64,000 nucleotides of DNA from NCBI GenBank assembly GCA_910591455.2, contig OU342804.1:6938633-7002632 (forward strand), read 5' to 3'. Each line of letters opens with the position of its first letter. The stretch's first letter is position 1. The position numbers were made by a program, and so were the translations under genes. Positions 13,132 to 24,650 of this stretch are shown in pieces. The DNA is from Pholis gunnellus. Lineage: Eukaryota > Chordata > Actinopteri > Perciformes > Pholidae. The notes beneath the pieces were generated by a model that was not told the DNA's origin, did no database searches, and saw nothing but the letters and a program-made list of their open reading frames with translations.

Positions 13132-13137
13132 TTTATT
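13132..13137 (-). promoter_or_regulatory. Candidate polyadenylation signal of the ZP glycoprotein gene
   Basis: AATAAA on the minus strand, about 51 nt past the TGA stop at 13188. It is the first canonical signal downstream; with so short a 3' UTR a later site may also be used. Confidence 0.4.
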
Positions 13138-13187
13138 TATGTCTCTGGAAAAACGTAACATACACAGATCATCAGCCAGCAGCATGC

Positions 13188-16100
13188 TCAGTAAAGGAGG
13201 ATGACTTGAAGAAATACACCGATAGTTGTTAAAATCACTCCTGCTGCCATGGACGAGGCCTGTTCTGGAGCTGCAAGAGACGCATTTACAATTACAGTGT
13301 TTCCGTGTACATGTTGACATTGAAACAGGATGATTTAACTTGAATCAATACTTAAACTCTGAAAAAAATAAATAGCTGACAATAATTCTTATTATGAATT
13401 AAAGAAATAATAAAAGTGGACCCTGACAAATGCAGCTTCTCAAATGTACTGATTTCCTCTTTGGGAAGGCTGACAATGATGAAACAAATATTGTTTGTTC
13501 TTAATTAAGAATAGTTATTAAAATCACAAATCTAATGTGCACTTTACCAAAAAAAGATATTTTTCAAACATTTATGATCATTTGTACAGCTGGCAGTTCG
13601 AAATTGATATCAAACAGCTGAAGTACGTTGCTCCAAAATAAAACAATCTTAAAAGAAAACTATGATATTGATATTGTATTTCATGAATTATCACAACAAC
13701 AAAAAATAGACGGAGGCTTGTTTAGAAGATAACTTCTTACCATGTGAGTTGCTGGTGTTGGCTGCTGTGGTAGCAGTTGCAGGGGCAGGAGTAAAAGTGG
13801 CGGTCATAGTAGTGGTGATGACGGCTGTCGTGGTCGGTGCAGGAGTGGTGACCACGAGGCTAACGGGGCCTGATCTAATGGTGGAGGAGCTGGTTAACAA
13901 ACTGTTAACCAGCATTCTGGATTCAACGGAAGAGGTACACAGACTAGGGCACTTCTGAGATGGTAAAGTGGTGATGCAAAGATTGACTGTGCACTGCACG
14001 TACATCTGCAAAACACAAAATAAACAAATAAAAATAGACACCGGTTAGTTGTGTGGTGAGGCGGCTCACAAACATGATACGACTTCAACTATCTATAAGA
14101 CATCATTGGTTGACAGAATACTGTAACAAAACAACAATTATTTTTGATAATGGAAGAAGTGTAAGTTAAGGCAATGTTGAAGCTCAACAAACATGATCAC
14201 ATTAGCAAGTCTGTGTGTATACCAGGCTGTACTAAGGCACAATGGGGCTTTAAGTTAAATGCTAAGTTAAGCATGCAAGCTCATAACAAAGCTAGCATGC
14301 TCATATTGTTAACCATGGTTGCGGTCTTAGTTTGGCCAGTGCAAGCACCCTACAATTACCTAATTAATGATAAGCACATGGTTCAGCTGAGGCTGATGAG
14401 AATGTCATTAGTTAAATTCGCCATGAGGATCATGCAATCAGTCACATGAGGGAGTGTGCACCTCTGTGTCTGTCCACGGGTAATCTCGCATTCTGCTGCA
14501 GCAAACTGCGTTATATTTTGGGTGGCCAGTTATGGCTGCATGCTCAAGGACCTCTCGTGGTTGCGGTGAATCACACTTACTCATAAATCAGTGCCTGTTT
14601 TATTCTGCCATTGAATGCCAGCTGACTCCACACTCACTACTCTTAATTAACCAGCCCCCGTCCTGTAGATGCCGCTAATGATACCGCAGCTCATCTACGA
14701 CAACCATCCGCTACGCTGCGCCCAAAGTCAGGGGACAACAGTTTGCGGTGTGTTTGGCTAACAGCTAACAGCTAACAGAACTACCAGCACACACAGTGCT
14801 GAGTGCATTGCCGCTCGTTTTTGAGTCTGAATGAAGTGTGTTTTATAACACTTTTCAACCCATTGGTTGCGTAACACATGACCGGGTGTTAGTTGACTCA
14901 CTTTTATTGTTTTGGACAGTGTGTTTGTTTGTGTTTAGCTAACAACTAATGAAACTACAAGTGCAAACACTGCTGAATACCTCGCCATCACTCAACCGCT
15001 GCTACGCGGGCAGACAGCTTGGTGAGTTTAATTTCATTTTTGACAAGATTGTATGAAATGTCTTATAGAACAACTTCGAGCTGATTGCTTGGGTACATCT
15101 TTTGAAGTTGAAGTTTGAATGAAGCATGTTTTATGATGCCTTACAGCCCATTGGTGTCTAGACTGGGAGTTAGCCAGCTGTTTGTTGCAGACACACCTGG
15201 CAAAGATTTGCACTCTACTGAGTGCAGCTTTCTAGGTTTCGCATTTTTTGTAAACCAAAATTTAAAAAAAAGTTTGAGCTGATGGGATCACCAAAGTTAT
15301 TACAATTCACCGTGTTGGAAAGATGAATGTTTGAACCAAATTTGAAGGTAATCCACCCAATAGTTGTTAAGACATTTCACTCAAAACCACAAATGTCGTG
15401 GAGCGAGAGGAAAAGTCTGGGTCAAAAGTCAGTCAAATTGATTCTCAGGAAGCATAGACATCTGTATTTCATAACAATGTATCCAATAGCTGTTAAGATA
15501 TCTCAGTCCGACCAGAAGAGGTGGACCAAATGGTGTAATCATAGGCATTCATTGTTTCAGATGGCTTAATCGGAGCTAAATCTCCACAACATCCTGCAGA
15601 AAGTTTCACGACAGCAGCGTGGCCTACATGAGTGCCCTACTCAACGATTCAAACAGAACCAATTCCCACAAATTCTGTATAAAAGGGCAGTACATGAAAT
15701 ACATTTTGTGCTTAGACTTGTTTTGTAAGATTCAAAACAATACCTGGAAGAGGAGAACTGCAAATAATGTATTGTATGAGTGTGTTGCATGAGAGTACAG
15801 ACCCTTGATCCTTTGGTCTTCACAGAGCTCAAATCAAGGCGGTAAACCTTGGAATTGGTTTGTGTTGTAACAACCTCTAATGTGCTTTCGGAAGACGAAC
15901 ACCTGGAAGAAAAAGAGTGAGAGAAGCATTGGAATTCATAAAAGCTTCTGCAAAACAGAGTCAATGTTTCTTTCAGAGGATTGTATTTCATACAGTATCT
16001 GTCCTCCTCAAATTAGTAACCTCAAGCTATTACAGTGAACAAGTTTGATTGTCACTGACCCTTGCTCCATAATGGGGTAGGACACTGCAAAGTCCTCCGT

Positions 16101-19100
16101 CTCAGACTCCGTGCAATTGATCACCATCATCTCGGCTCGAGCGATGCTGCAGTCGGACATCACGTAGAGGTCCAGCTTGGTGATCCTTGACCCGATGGCC
16201 TCGCTGTCATAAGTGGAGGTGGAGGTGCTGTTGCTCTCTGATGGTGATTCTGCTTCTCGACGCACTCGCCCCTGCGCCATCCGGAGGGCGCGAAACCTGG
16301 GGATGCGTGTGAATTCTGCCAGGGGCCCCTCTCCTGGCATGTGAAGTTCTAACCACATTCTGACCTCACCGAAGGTGTCCCTCTCTGTTGGCATGCCTAG
16401 CTTGTACTGCGGCCCTTTGGCCTGGACTCCAGGGATTCGGCAGGCCAGAGGGAGGACGAGGGAGGGCTTGCGGCTGACCATAGTGTAGGGACGCACACTT
16501 TGCAAGGTGTTGGTGTAAACCAGCTCCAAACCCGAGTGCTGGGGGGGGTTTAATCAGAGTTAACATTCAGCTGAATAAAAGGTCAATGCTAAGTATTTTT
16601 GAATGTCACAAGTAATTTAACACCAGGCTGAAAAGCGGTGTTATCAGGTGTGATCAGAAGTGTGCTCTCTTGCACCTGTGACCAAACCCAACACTGTCCT
16701 GGAATATACCAGTACAAGCTAAAGTTAAACCACTTGAGCTAAGCAAAGACTTTAGGACTTTTCAGATTATCAGAGGGTGTAAAATTACTCTCAAAGTACT
16801 GCTGTGATCCCTTTGTTAGTCACAGATAGATGAAGATATAAACTACACAGCATGAAACTAATAATGTTTTATTCAAGTCCAATAATTTACATTTTGGGAT
16901 AGCCAGTTATTTAAGTCTTTTTTATGGTCATATCTTATCGTATATAAACACGTGAATGCAACAATTATTTTCGGTGCATGTCGATATAAAGTTTTAAATT
17001 GTTTTTATGTTGGGCATACAACATTTGGAAACTAGAAATCACCCACTCTTTATGCAGCGCAATGCACGTAAAAACGTCCTTTTTGTTGCCTTTTAAAAAA
17101 GAAAATGAAAGAAAGACAGAGAAAGGTGGAGCATCTTACCACAGCCTTGGTGCCGCAGCCAGTCAAAGAGATAGTTGCAGTCAGGTGTGTGCTGTTGTGG
17201 GTGACGGGACAGGTGGGGCTGTTGAGCTGCAGCTCTTCCAGGTTGATGTCCCTCAGGGAGGCGACAGGCATCACCAGCGTCATCGCCGTCTTCTCACACG
17301 TCAGCACTGCAGGTCGACAGCAGCAAAGTCTTATGAAGTAATGAAGTCACTCAAAATTTGAATCACACGCTGAAACACTTCAATACAACAATATTTTCTC
17401 AACCTGTTCCATCAGGTAGGGTCCTCATCTCCCCTGAAAAGATGAAGAAAAGCATATTTTAGTGGTCGAAAAGTTAGTTAACCGTCAGTATTTTCTGAGG
17501 TTAGGCGCGGTTCATTGTGAGCAACAGTGAAGCATGACTGACATTCTCGTGATGCTTCTAAGAGGCTGAAGGTCTTACTTTGGTACAGCCACACGCATCG
17601 AGGCTCTGACTGCAAACTGGAAAGACAAGAAGTGCAGATCAGACGAGGTTGTGCTAAATATGGACTTTTGACTGGCAGTGTCGGCGGGAACTGTAAAGTA
17701 TTTACACTGAAGTTACAGGTTTTGGATAATTGACACAATATGAATACAGTAAGGAGACGTGGGACAATGAGCGTGACGTGAAACAGATGTTGTCAAGATG
17801 TTGTAGTTATATGGTTTGTGTTTTAACACATGTTTTTTATGTGTACTTTATGCACATTTGTGTAAGTAACTAGTTTACGATAACAAATTACAGCCTTTTG
17901 GTATACCTGGATATATTTGAGCATTTTGTTTTGCTGATTTCAAATTTATTCTGATGGCTTTAGTTTGCTTTTGTGGAAACATCAGACAATCCCTGCAGTG
18001 AAATATGTTTTTTTTAGCTTGTTTTTCTAATTCTAAACAAAGGAACATTTCCACACATAAAATTCACCTCTGCAAAGCCTTTTGATTTGATCAAGACATT
18101 TCTCATGGTACACTTAAACATACACACGTATACAGTAAATACAAAATAAAAGAGGTAAATAAAGAGGAAGTGTTCTTTGAGTGTTTTTTATGGGAATGTG
18201 GATCTTTCAGATCAGTTTGAGGAGTGACTCAGTGGTTTGTATGCTCCACATTTAATCATGTGTCATGCAGTGGGACTCGCACTGGTCTGATCTTGGTCTT
18301 GACTCGATACACTCGGGTCTTGGTCATGACTTGGTCTCGGTTGATCTTGTTTTTGGTGTACACTTAACAGTACTAAAATACTGGTACTAATTACACTATA
18401 GTATATAATGTATTATAAACAAAGGGAAATATGTGTATTCTATAGGCTATTTAAAAAGTGTCTTTTAAAAACATGTTACTCATGTAACAACGTACCTTTT
18501 GGTCTCCGCAGCAAAGCAGATGGGCAAAAGCCGGGGCAGTTTGTTTTCGGAGCGGATCCAGGCCATCGTCATGGCTGCCAGGGGGCCGATCGATTTGAAA
18601 CCAACCCTGTAGAGTTCAGGGGGACCGACCACCGCTACCTCCAAAACACTGGAAACACAGAGAGAAACATTTCATTTACTACTTTTTTTTATCGTATAAT
18701 GGAAATTTCGAACCTGTTTGATTTGATTTGTTTCCATGCAATCAGGTGCAAAAAATAGATATCGTTTAGACCGTCATCCCCGAAATGTAATTCAGAGTCA
18801 AAGATATCAGGAATTTCTGATATCTGCTGGCACAGCAGGACTGGGAGGGTATTTCTGCCCAGTGGCACTTTCCAGCTCTTCCTGGGAAACCCCGAGGTGT
18901 TCCCAGGCCAGATTATATGTATAATCCCTCCAGTGTGTTCTGAGTCTCCCTCGCGGCCTCTTAACTAGTTGGACGTGCCCAGAAAAAAAACTTTAGGAAG
19001 CTTCTAGGCGTACAAGGAGGCATCCTGATCAGATACCCGAACCACCTCAGTTGGCCGATTTTGACGCAAAAGAGATGCGTCTCTACTCCGGATGTTTGAG

Positions 19101-22100
19101 CTCCTCACCCCATCTCTCAGGCTGAGCTCACCCTACGCAGGAAGCTCATTTCATTCACTTGTCTACACAATCTTATTCTTTAGGTCAGGTCCCAAAGCTC
19201 ATTGTTCAAGGTGAGGGTCGGAATGTAGATGGACTGGTAGATCCAGAGCTTTTTCTTCCAGCTGTGCTTCCTCTTCGCCACAAGGGTCCGGTACAATGCC
19301 TGCAGCACTTTCCCCTCATGAACAAGACCTCAAATACTTGAACTCTTGAAATATTTGAGCAGCAACCTGGAGGGTTGTAATCCACCAATTTTCTTGCAGA
19401 GAATCGTCATGTCGTCAGACTTGGAGGTACTGACTCTCTTCCCGACCGCTTCGCCCTCTGCTGCAAACCGTCCCAGTGCGTGCTGAAGGTCCCGTTCTGA
19501 AGGAACCAACAGAACCACATCATCTGCAAAGAACCGAAACATAATTCAGGGGTCCCCAAACTCACAGAAACTGTCCATGAAAATCACGAACAGGATTGGT
19601 GACTAGGGGCGACCCTGGCGGAACGGGTTTGACTTTGTGTTGAGAATCCGGACACAGCTCTCACTTTGGTTGCACAAGGAGAGGGTGGCTCGGAGCAACG
19701 ACCCCGGTACCCCGTTTTTCTGAGGATTCCCCATTGGAGATAAATAACATGGATGAAAGCAGCGGGAGGTCGGTGACTGTTGAGCCCACGTCTTCACAGA
19801 GACCTGGATCCATCGTGGTCCAGGATCGAGCTGCACTTGACGGGCGGACAGCAGGACAGAGAGCGGGACTCCGGTGGGACGAGAGGAGGTGGAGCTCGGT
19901 GCTCAAACATCAGTCGAAGTGATGGACAATGTTGAAGATGGCATGTTTTCCGACTATGTTTGTGTTTTTGATGCAAATTCAAAAAATGCACTTCAGGAAT
20001 GCAATACTGTGTTTTTCTTGGGATGCAAATGGACTACAAATGCATTTCGTTGTGCATCCTTGTGTTGCATAATGACAATAAATGATCCTTGGATCCTTGA
20101 ATGTCGTACGCTTAGCAGATTGTAAAGCCCTCTGAGGCATTTGTGATCTTGGGCTATAGAAATAAATGTAGTTGAATTGAACTGTATATTTATATACAAG
20201 GACCCACCTCTCCCGCTGTGACGTGAAGTCAGTGTTGAATTGCACCTCCTGGTACGGCAGGACAAACAGCGTGGTGTCCTCTTTGGGGGTGTCACCTGTT
20301 GCCAAAGCTTCATCGGTGCAGCTGTAAGCCGACTCCTCCACTAAAAAGGAAGGAAAGAGAATAAGAGACGTTTCTGTTATTTGTTTTAACAACATCCTAA
20401 TTCTGTTTGCTCCATGACATACAGGAAACATGCAGTATTAATGCTGCTACAATCTGACTGACGGACTCACCAGTGAGAGAGAGGTGCACAGGGACGGAGC
20501 TGAGGGGTTTGTTGTCTTGGATGTGGCTTATTTTGGGCGCAGGAATGTGGTCCTCTGCCATCAGGTAGATGAAATACTGTCCTACTGGTGCGTTTCCAGT
20601 GAATGTCAACATGCATTTCTCCTGGTAAAAGAGTTTAGACAAACAGAACGTTTTCACTGAACTGAAATACCTTCAAAACAAGAACGTCATAACGGTGAAA
20701 GGAGATCCTTTGTGAATGGTTTACAAAGAAAATGAAGATGTACAAGAAATAATCGAGGCATTGGCATTCGTGTTCAAGATGAATTCAGCTTTAGCAGCTT
20801 TAGCAGCTATAGCGCCGCACGCTGCTTTCATCGGAAAAGAGTTGGCAACAATGGGCTGGTCTGTTTTCGGTTGGATCATTTTAAAAGTCTAGCTTAAGTC
20901 TTTCTTAAGATTACCAACCCTAGCTTTAAGGAATATAAATTGAAAATGACCAAAAGAGATGAGATCCTCAAACTTTCTTTTACTAAACATATTCCTATCT
21001 CATAGTCAAAGTTAAAGAATATTCCATCATCGTCATCAACATCCCCATCATCACCATCATCATCATCATCATCCGCTACACACATGATGATTTCTTTAAG
21101 ACTAAAGTGCCCAACAGTATAAAGTCTCAACCAACTACAACAGTAAATTGCTGTTTACAAGTTTTTTGGATGAGCAATAAGAAACACAATAATTTAATAG
21201 TATGACACTCTGAATTTGGTAATTTTGTATAAATAGTACATTTGAAGAACATTTTTCTAATACTTGGACATTTTAACCGCAGGATTGATACTTTTAGCAC
21301 AATGAACTTTCATTTTGTGTTGGTGTTGGCGGCCCCTGTGGACAAAAGTGTTTCCGAGCACTAGGGTCCCATTAGAACACCTCATTTTACTGGACCGGTC
21401 TCTGCTGGAGGATCTGGGTCTGCCCATGGACCGGTCTCTGCTAGAGGATCTGGGTCTGTCCATGGACCGGTCTCTGCTAGAGGATCTGGGTCTGTCCATT
21501 GGTGGACCAGGTCTCTACTAGAGGATCTGGGTCTGCCCATGGCGGACCAGGTCTCTGCTAGAGGATCTGGGTCTGTCCATGGACCGGTCTCTACTAGAGG
21601 ATCTGGGTCTGCCCACGGTGGACCAGGTCTCTACTAGAGGATCTGGGTCTGTCCACGGTGGACCAGGTCTCTACTAGAGGATCTGGGTCTGTCCACGGTG
21701 GACCAGGTCTCTACTAGAGGATCTGGGTCTGCCCACGGTGGACCGGTCTCTACTAGAGGATCTGGGACTGCCCACGGTGGACCAGGTCTCTACTAGAGGA
21801 TCTGGGTCTGTCCACGGTGGACCAGGTCTCTACTAGAGGATCTGGGTCTGTCCACGGTGGACCAGGTCTCTACTAGAGGATCTGGGTCTGTCCACGGTGG
21901 ACCAGGTCTCTGCTGGAGTTTCTGGTGTATAATGAACTATTTGTATGATTATAATAATTATGCATGTATAAATGAAATGACATCATATGTATAATGATTC
22001 AGAAATGTGCCATACTGCATATTAAATATTTACACTATTTGTCTGTAATACTTTTGTACTTTTGACAGACTTTTAATTGTAACAGAGTATTTCTACACTT

Positions 22101-22643
22101 CTGCTTGAGTTAAAGATCTGAGTAAATACTTCTGCCCCCACTTGAGATGATGATGATGATGTTTTTTAATAAATAACCGTGTTGTGTTATGTGTACTGTT
22201 CATGGAGGAAGTTGGACTCACCTCATTCAGCTCGATGAAGGAGTGCCGAGTGCAGCTGTGACACTCTTCGTCGTCGGGCCGGGCAAAGCGACACGTCACC
22301 CTGTCACCATCCAGGTCTTTGACCGATAAATCGAAGTGGTGAGGGCAGTTCGCTCGGACCCTAAAACAGAATCACAAATACAATTTACGTTTACACTTCA
22401 GGTTTTGTTACAGATGAAACAAGATTAAAAGATCAAATGAGTGTTTGTATTGATTAAAGAAACACTAAACATGTTAATAAGCGTGCTTTAGAGGTGCTAA
22501 AGAGCCAGGCTAGCTGTTTCCCCCTGTTTGCTGTCTTTATGCTAAGCTAAGTTAGCCGGCTGCTGGTTGTATCTTCATATTACATTTGTAAAACGCATAA
22601 AATCATTTTTATGTTAAATTAAAATACGTGATTACAGAGTAAG

Positions 22644-22707
<64 letters not shown>

Positions 22708-23379
22708 CTCAGTGGAGGAGGGAGACCAACATAAGCAGGTTGGTTGAGTCTCCCGCTGTTTGCTCGAACCTTCGGTCCTGCGTTCATTGATACGTACATT
22801 TCTGTGTTGGACCTAAACATTTGAGAAAAAAGAAAGTGTATTAGAGAAACTAAAACTACTGAGGAAGCCTGATTCAAACCACTACATCAAATGCTTCAGT
22901 CGATAAAATAAATAACGTCCAATCACACAAACACTAAGTAGAACATAGTAGATTATAGTTTTCATAGTACATTTGAAATAAAAAAGCAGGATTATTGCAC
23001 ATCTTTATAATCAGCAACGTAAGTAAGACTGATGGTTCTAAGATATTTTTGTAAAGGTGAGATACATAATGTCTATTTTCTTAAGGGAAAAATAAAATAG
23101 AGCACTTCAGTTCACTTTAACAGCACGACAACAATGACTAAGCCAGTGAGGAAGTAAACAACCATATCAAGACAATTTCCACAAGTTAGAAGTTCTACTT
23201 CTAAAAATGTGAACGAAGAACGAAGACATTGTCCTTGTAAACACTGTTTATCTGAAGTTATGGGCACGTTTGACGCCAAAACATTGCAAAACAGAAAGAA
23301 GCAACAAGAAAAGAAACGTGGTTACGAAGAAAACTGTGTGGATGTAAACATTTCAGATGTTTTAGTCCAAAAGTCAAGA

Positions 23380-23437
<58 letters not shown>

Positions 23438-24593
23438 CATACCCTAAATTTATGGTGGCTTTGTAATTACTGGGGACAGTTTTCTGCCACCGGTGGACAC
23501 ACCAGCCAGGGCTGGGTTTGGTGCCGTTGAACGGTAACGATGTTGTGTGGACCAGACAGTCCTCCTCTGCAGAACACAGTCCAGACAAAGACGGACAGGG
23601 ACTCGGAGCGATAGCGGTGAAATGAGCCCGAACCTGCAAGAAGCAACGAGACAACATGACAAACTGACACACGAGCACTCATTATTACAATACTGACTCC
23701 ACTCATTTAACCAACATGTTAGAATAAGGCTATACAGAAACCCACTATGTGTTCGTTTCTGTATCTCCTGTATAGTTATTTAAGAAGGGGAAACATGAAA
23801 TAGTTATTGTATAAGATTATTATATCAGATGTTACAGCCTAAACAAATTGGGCGGAGCTTAGGAGGTTTACATGGAGGTTGAAAATAATAAACTGATCAG
23901 ATTTAGTTTAAAAACAAACATCTCGGGTTTCCTGGGTATCCATTACTTTTCTCTCATTTATTTCTGTATTTCATTCTATGTTTTGCCAAGTGGGTGTAAA
24001 ATACCTGCATTTATAATGAATATATTGCCCTGCATAGATGTAGGTGTGCAACACAATATTTCAGTTACCTGATCTTTTTATATAAATCTATAAATGTGTT
24101 GACATGGTTGATGAGCTCTATCATGGCAGGCGCTAAAACATCCCAAAAACAATTAACAATTCAAGAAAGTACAGAGAAAAAGTACACAAGTTTTACAAAA
24201 CAACTGCCATCACAGAGCTCATCAGCCTGTTGGCGTGATGTTCATATATGGGTGTGGTTTCAACTTCTCACCTGAAGAACATCCAAGTAAGAATGAAACG
24301 TTGTGTTTTTTAAACTTTTGTTTCACGGTGTAAGAGTGCAGGTTTTTTCTTTCTTGTATTAGTTCACTGTCACCACAGTTAGATAATAGAAATATAAAAC
24401 TATTCTGGACTTGAAGACCCAGAGACAAAAGGTTTTTTGAGGAAGAGAACATGTTGAGCACCGTATTCCCTCCATCGCTGTCCAGGGGCACAACGTGGAC
24501 CGTCAGCCCCAGAGAAGAGGCTTCGCAGGCCGGGCCGAACAGGACCAGAGTCAGGCCCAGCAACAGGAGGCTCAGTTTGAATTTTCTCCGCAT
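13188..24593 (-). CDS. Zona pellucida (ZP) domain glycoprotein, probably GPI-anchored, 721 aa, unnamed
   Basis: Predicted secreted or cell-surface protein that may polymerise through a ZP module. Fourteen exons: 24593-24462, 23633-23443, 22812-22708, 22360-22222, 20621-20471, 20340-20208, 18648-18496, 17616-17579, 17433-17404, 17306-17140, 16538-16060, 15902-15803, 14005-13741, 13270-13188. They sum to 2166 nt with compatible phases. Residues 1-24 are a signal peptide. Residues 45-108 hold a Cys/Trp-rich segment (GWCVHRWQ). Residues 144-240 form a beta domain with DLDGDRVTCRF, ELNE and PLSSVP, a pattern I recall from other fish and lancelet extracellular proteins. ZP-N starts at C361 with four cysteines (361, 390, 408, 446). 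A basic RVRR lies at 504-507. ZP-C (about 530-630) has C543, 555, 574, 611, 616, 625 and 629. A Thr/Pro/Ala mucin-like stretch (652-690) and a hydrophobic tail (703-721) with no cytosolic end suggest a GPI anchor. The start is fixed by an in-frame TGA at 24605-24603. The exon 1 donor (ACG|GTGCTC) is the least certain junction. Family name not recognised. Confidence 0.85.
14441..15010. repeat. Dispersed repeat pair member 1 (matches 61080-61440)
   Basis: Lies in the ZP-gene intron between 14005 and 15803. It shares TGCATGCTCAAGGACCT, GCCTGTTTTAT, TGCCATTGA and CTCACTACTC in order with 61.1 kb, then CAGCTAACAGCTAAC and a TTTTGGACA-GTGTTTG block. No coding frame. It looks like an old non-autonomous element. 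Confidence 0.65.
15295..15560. repeat. Old dispersed repeat in ZP-gene intron
   Basis: Twice has the pattern CCA(C/A)CCAATAG(T/C)TGTTAAGA followed by T(T/C)TCA, as in repeats I recall from fish introns. Fragmentary, non-coding. Confidence 0.4.
17404..17433 (-). CDS. Micro-exon 9 (30 nt) of the ZP glycoprotein
   Basis: A 30-nt exon bounded by TTTTCAG before it and ACAG|GTTGAG after it. It encodes EMRTLPDGT plus split codons at both ends, and joins the 38-nt exon 17616-17579 to the ZP-N exon in frame. It forms the linker just before the first ZP cysteine. It is listed separately because automatic gene finders may miss exons this short. Confidence 0.75.
18230..18400. repeat. CTTGGTC-rich simple-sequence-like repeat in ZP-gene intron
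   Basis: Quasi-repeated words GGTCTTGACTCG, GGTCTTGGTCATGAC and TTGGTCTCGG at 18280-18350. Similar words are frequent in fish interspersed repeats. Non-coding. Confidence 0.4.
18815..19740 (-). pseudogene. Degenerate LINE (non-LTR retrotransposon) reverse transcriptase
   Basis: Read on the minus strand this is the 3' part of a LINE open frame broken by stops and deletions. From upstream: SLLRATLSLCNQSESCVRIL, an RQGxPxSPILFVIFMD reverse-transcriptase motif, the catalytic FADDVVLL box (about 19530), then ALGRFAAEGEAVGKRVSTSK. The family's C-terminal LAWEHLGVSQEELE-like tail is near 18880. It sits in the ZP-gene intron between 20208 and 18648, in the same orientation as the gene. It cannot encode a working enzyme. 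Confidence 0.85.
19930..20190 (+). repeat. Retroelement 3'-tail sequences
   Basis: Two typical fish SINE/LINE-like tails in series: GTGTTGCATAATGACAATAA (about 20065) and ATTGTAAAGCCCTCTGAGGC with GGGCTATAGAAATAAATG (20119-20170). They are next to the LINE remnant; no coding potential. Confidence 0.5.
21024..21075. repeat. (ATC)n-type trinucleotide repeat
   Basis: Imperfect CATCAT run with CGTC and CCCC breaks in a ZP-gene intron. The antisense frame gives poly-Asp and is not a gene. Confidence 0.85.
21290..22135. mobile_element. Element with internal 36-40 bp minisatellite (copy 1; second copy at 59.1 kb)
   Basis: About 13 tandem units of 36-40 bp (21390-21915) with key words AGAGGATCTGGGTCTG and GGTGGACCAGGTCTCT. 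Left flank ACTTTCATTTTGTG, GGCGGCCCCTGTGGAC and CTCATTTTACTG; right flank GAGTTTCTGGTG. The same order occurs at 59.1-59.65 kb. The right outer edge (22085-22135) is the inverse of GTGGAAGAAGTATTCAG-type ends seen at 59095 and 38397. Lies in the ZP-gene intron between 22222 and 20621. Confidence 0.75.
22647..22706. repeat. (TG)n microsatellite touching the ZP-gene exon 3 donor
   Basis: About 59 bp of TG. On the transcribed strand the intron starts GTACACACAC directly after exon 22812-22708, so the repeat begins inside the donor site. Confidence 0.97.
23382..23433. repeat. (TG)n microsatellite 9 bp inside the ZP-gene exon 2 donor
   Basis: About 52 bp of TG. On the transcribed strand the intron reads GTATGACAT and then CA repeats, just after exon 23633-23443. 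Confidence 0.97.
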
Positions 24594-24650
24594 CGCAGCA
24601 ACTCAGTCGGACAGGAAGTCCGAACCTTTGGGAAACACAGAAACAGAAAT

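Noticed and set aside
21390..21915. CRISPR-like direct repeats
   Set aside because: Units are contiguous 36-40 bp tandem copies without unique spacers, in a vertebrate intron; it is a minisatellite. The same goes for 12312-12510.
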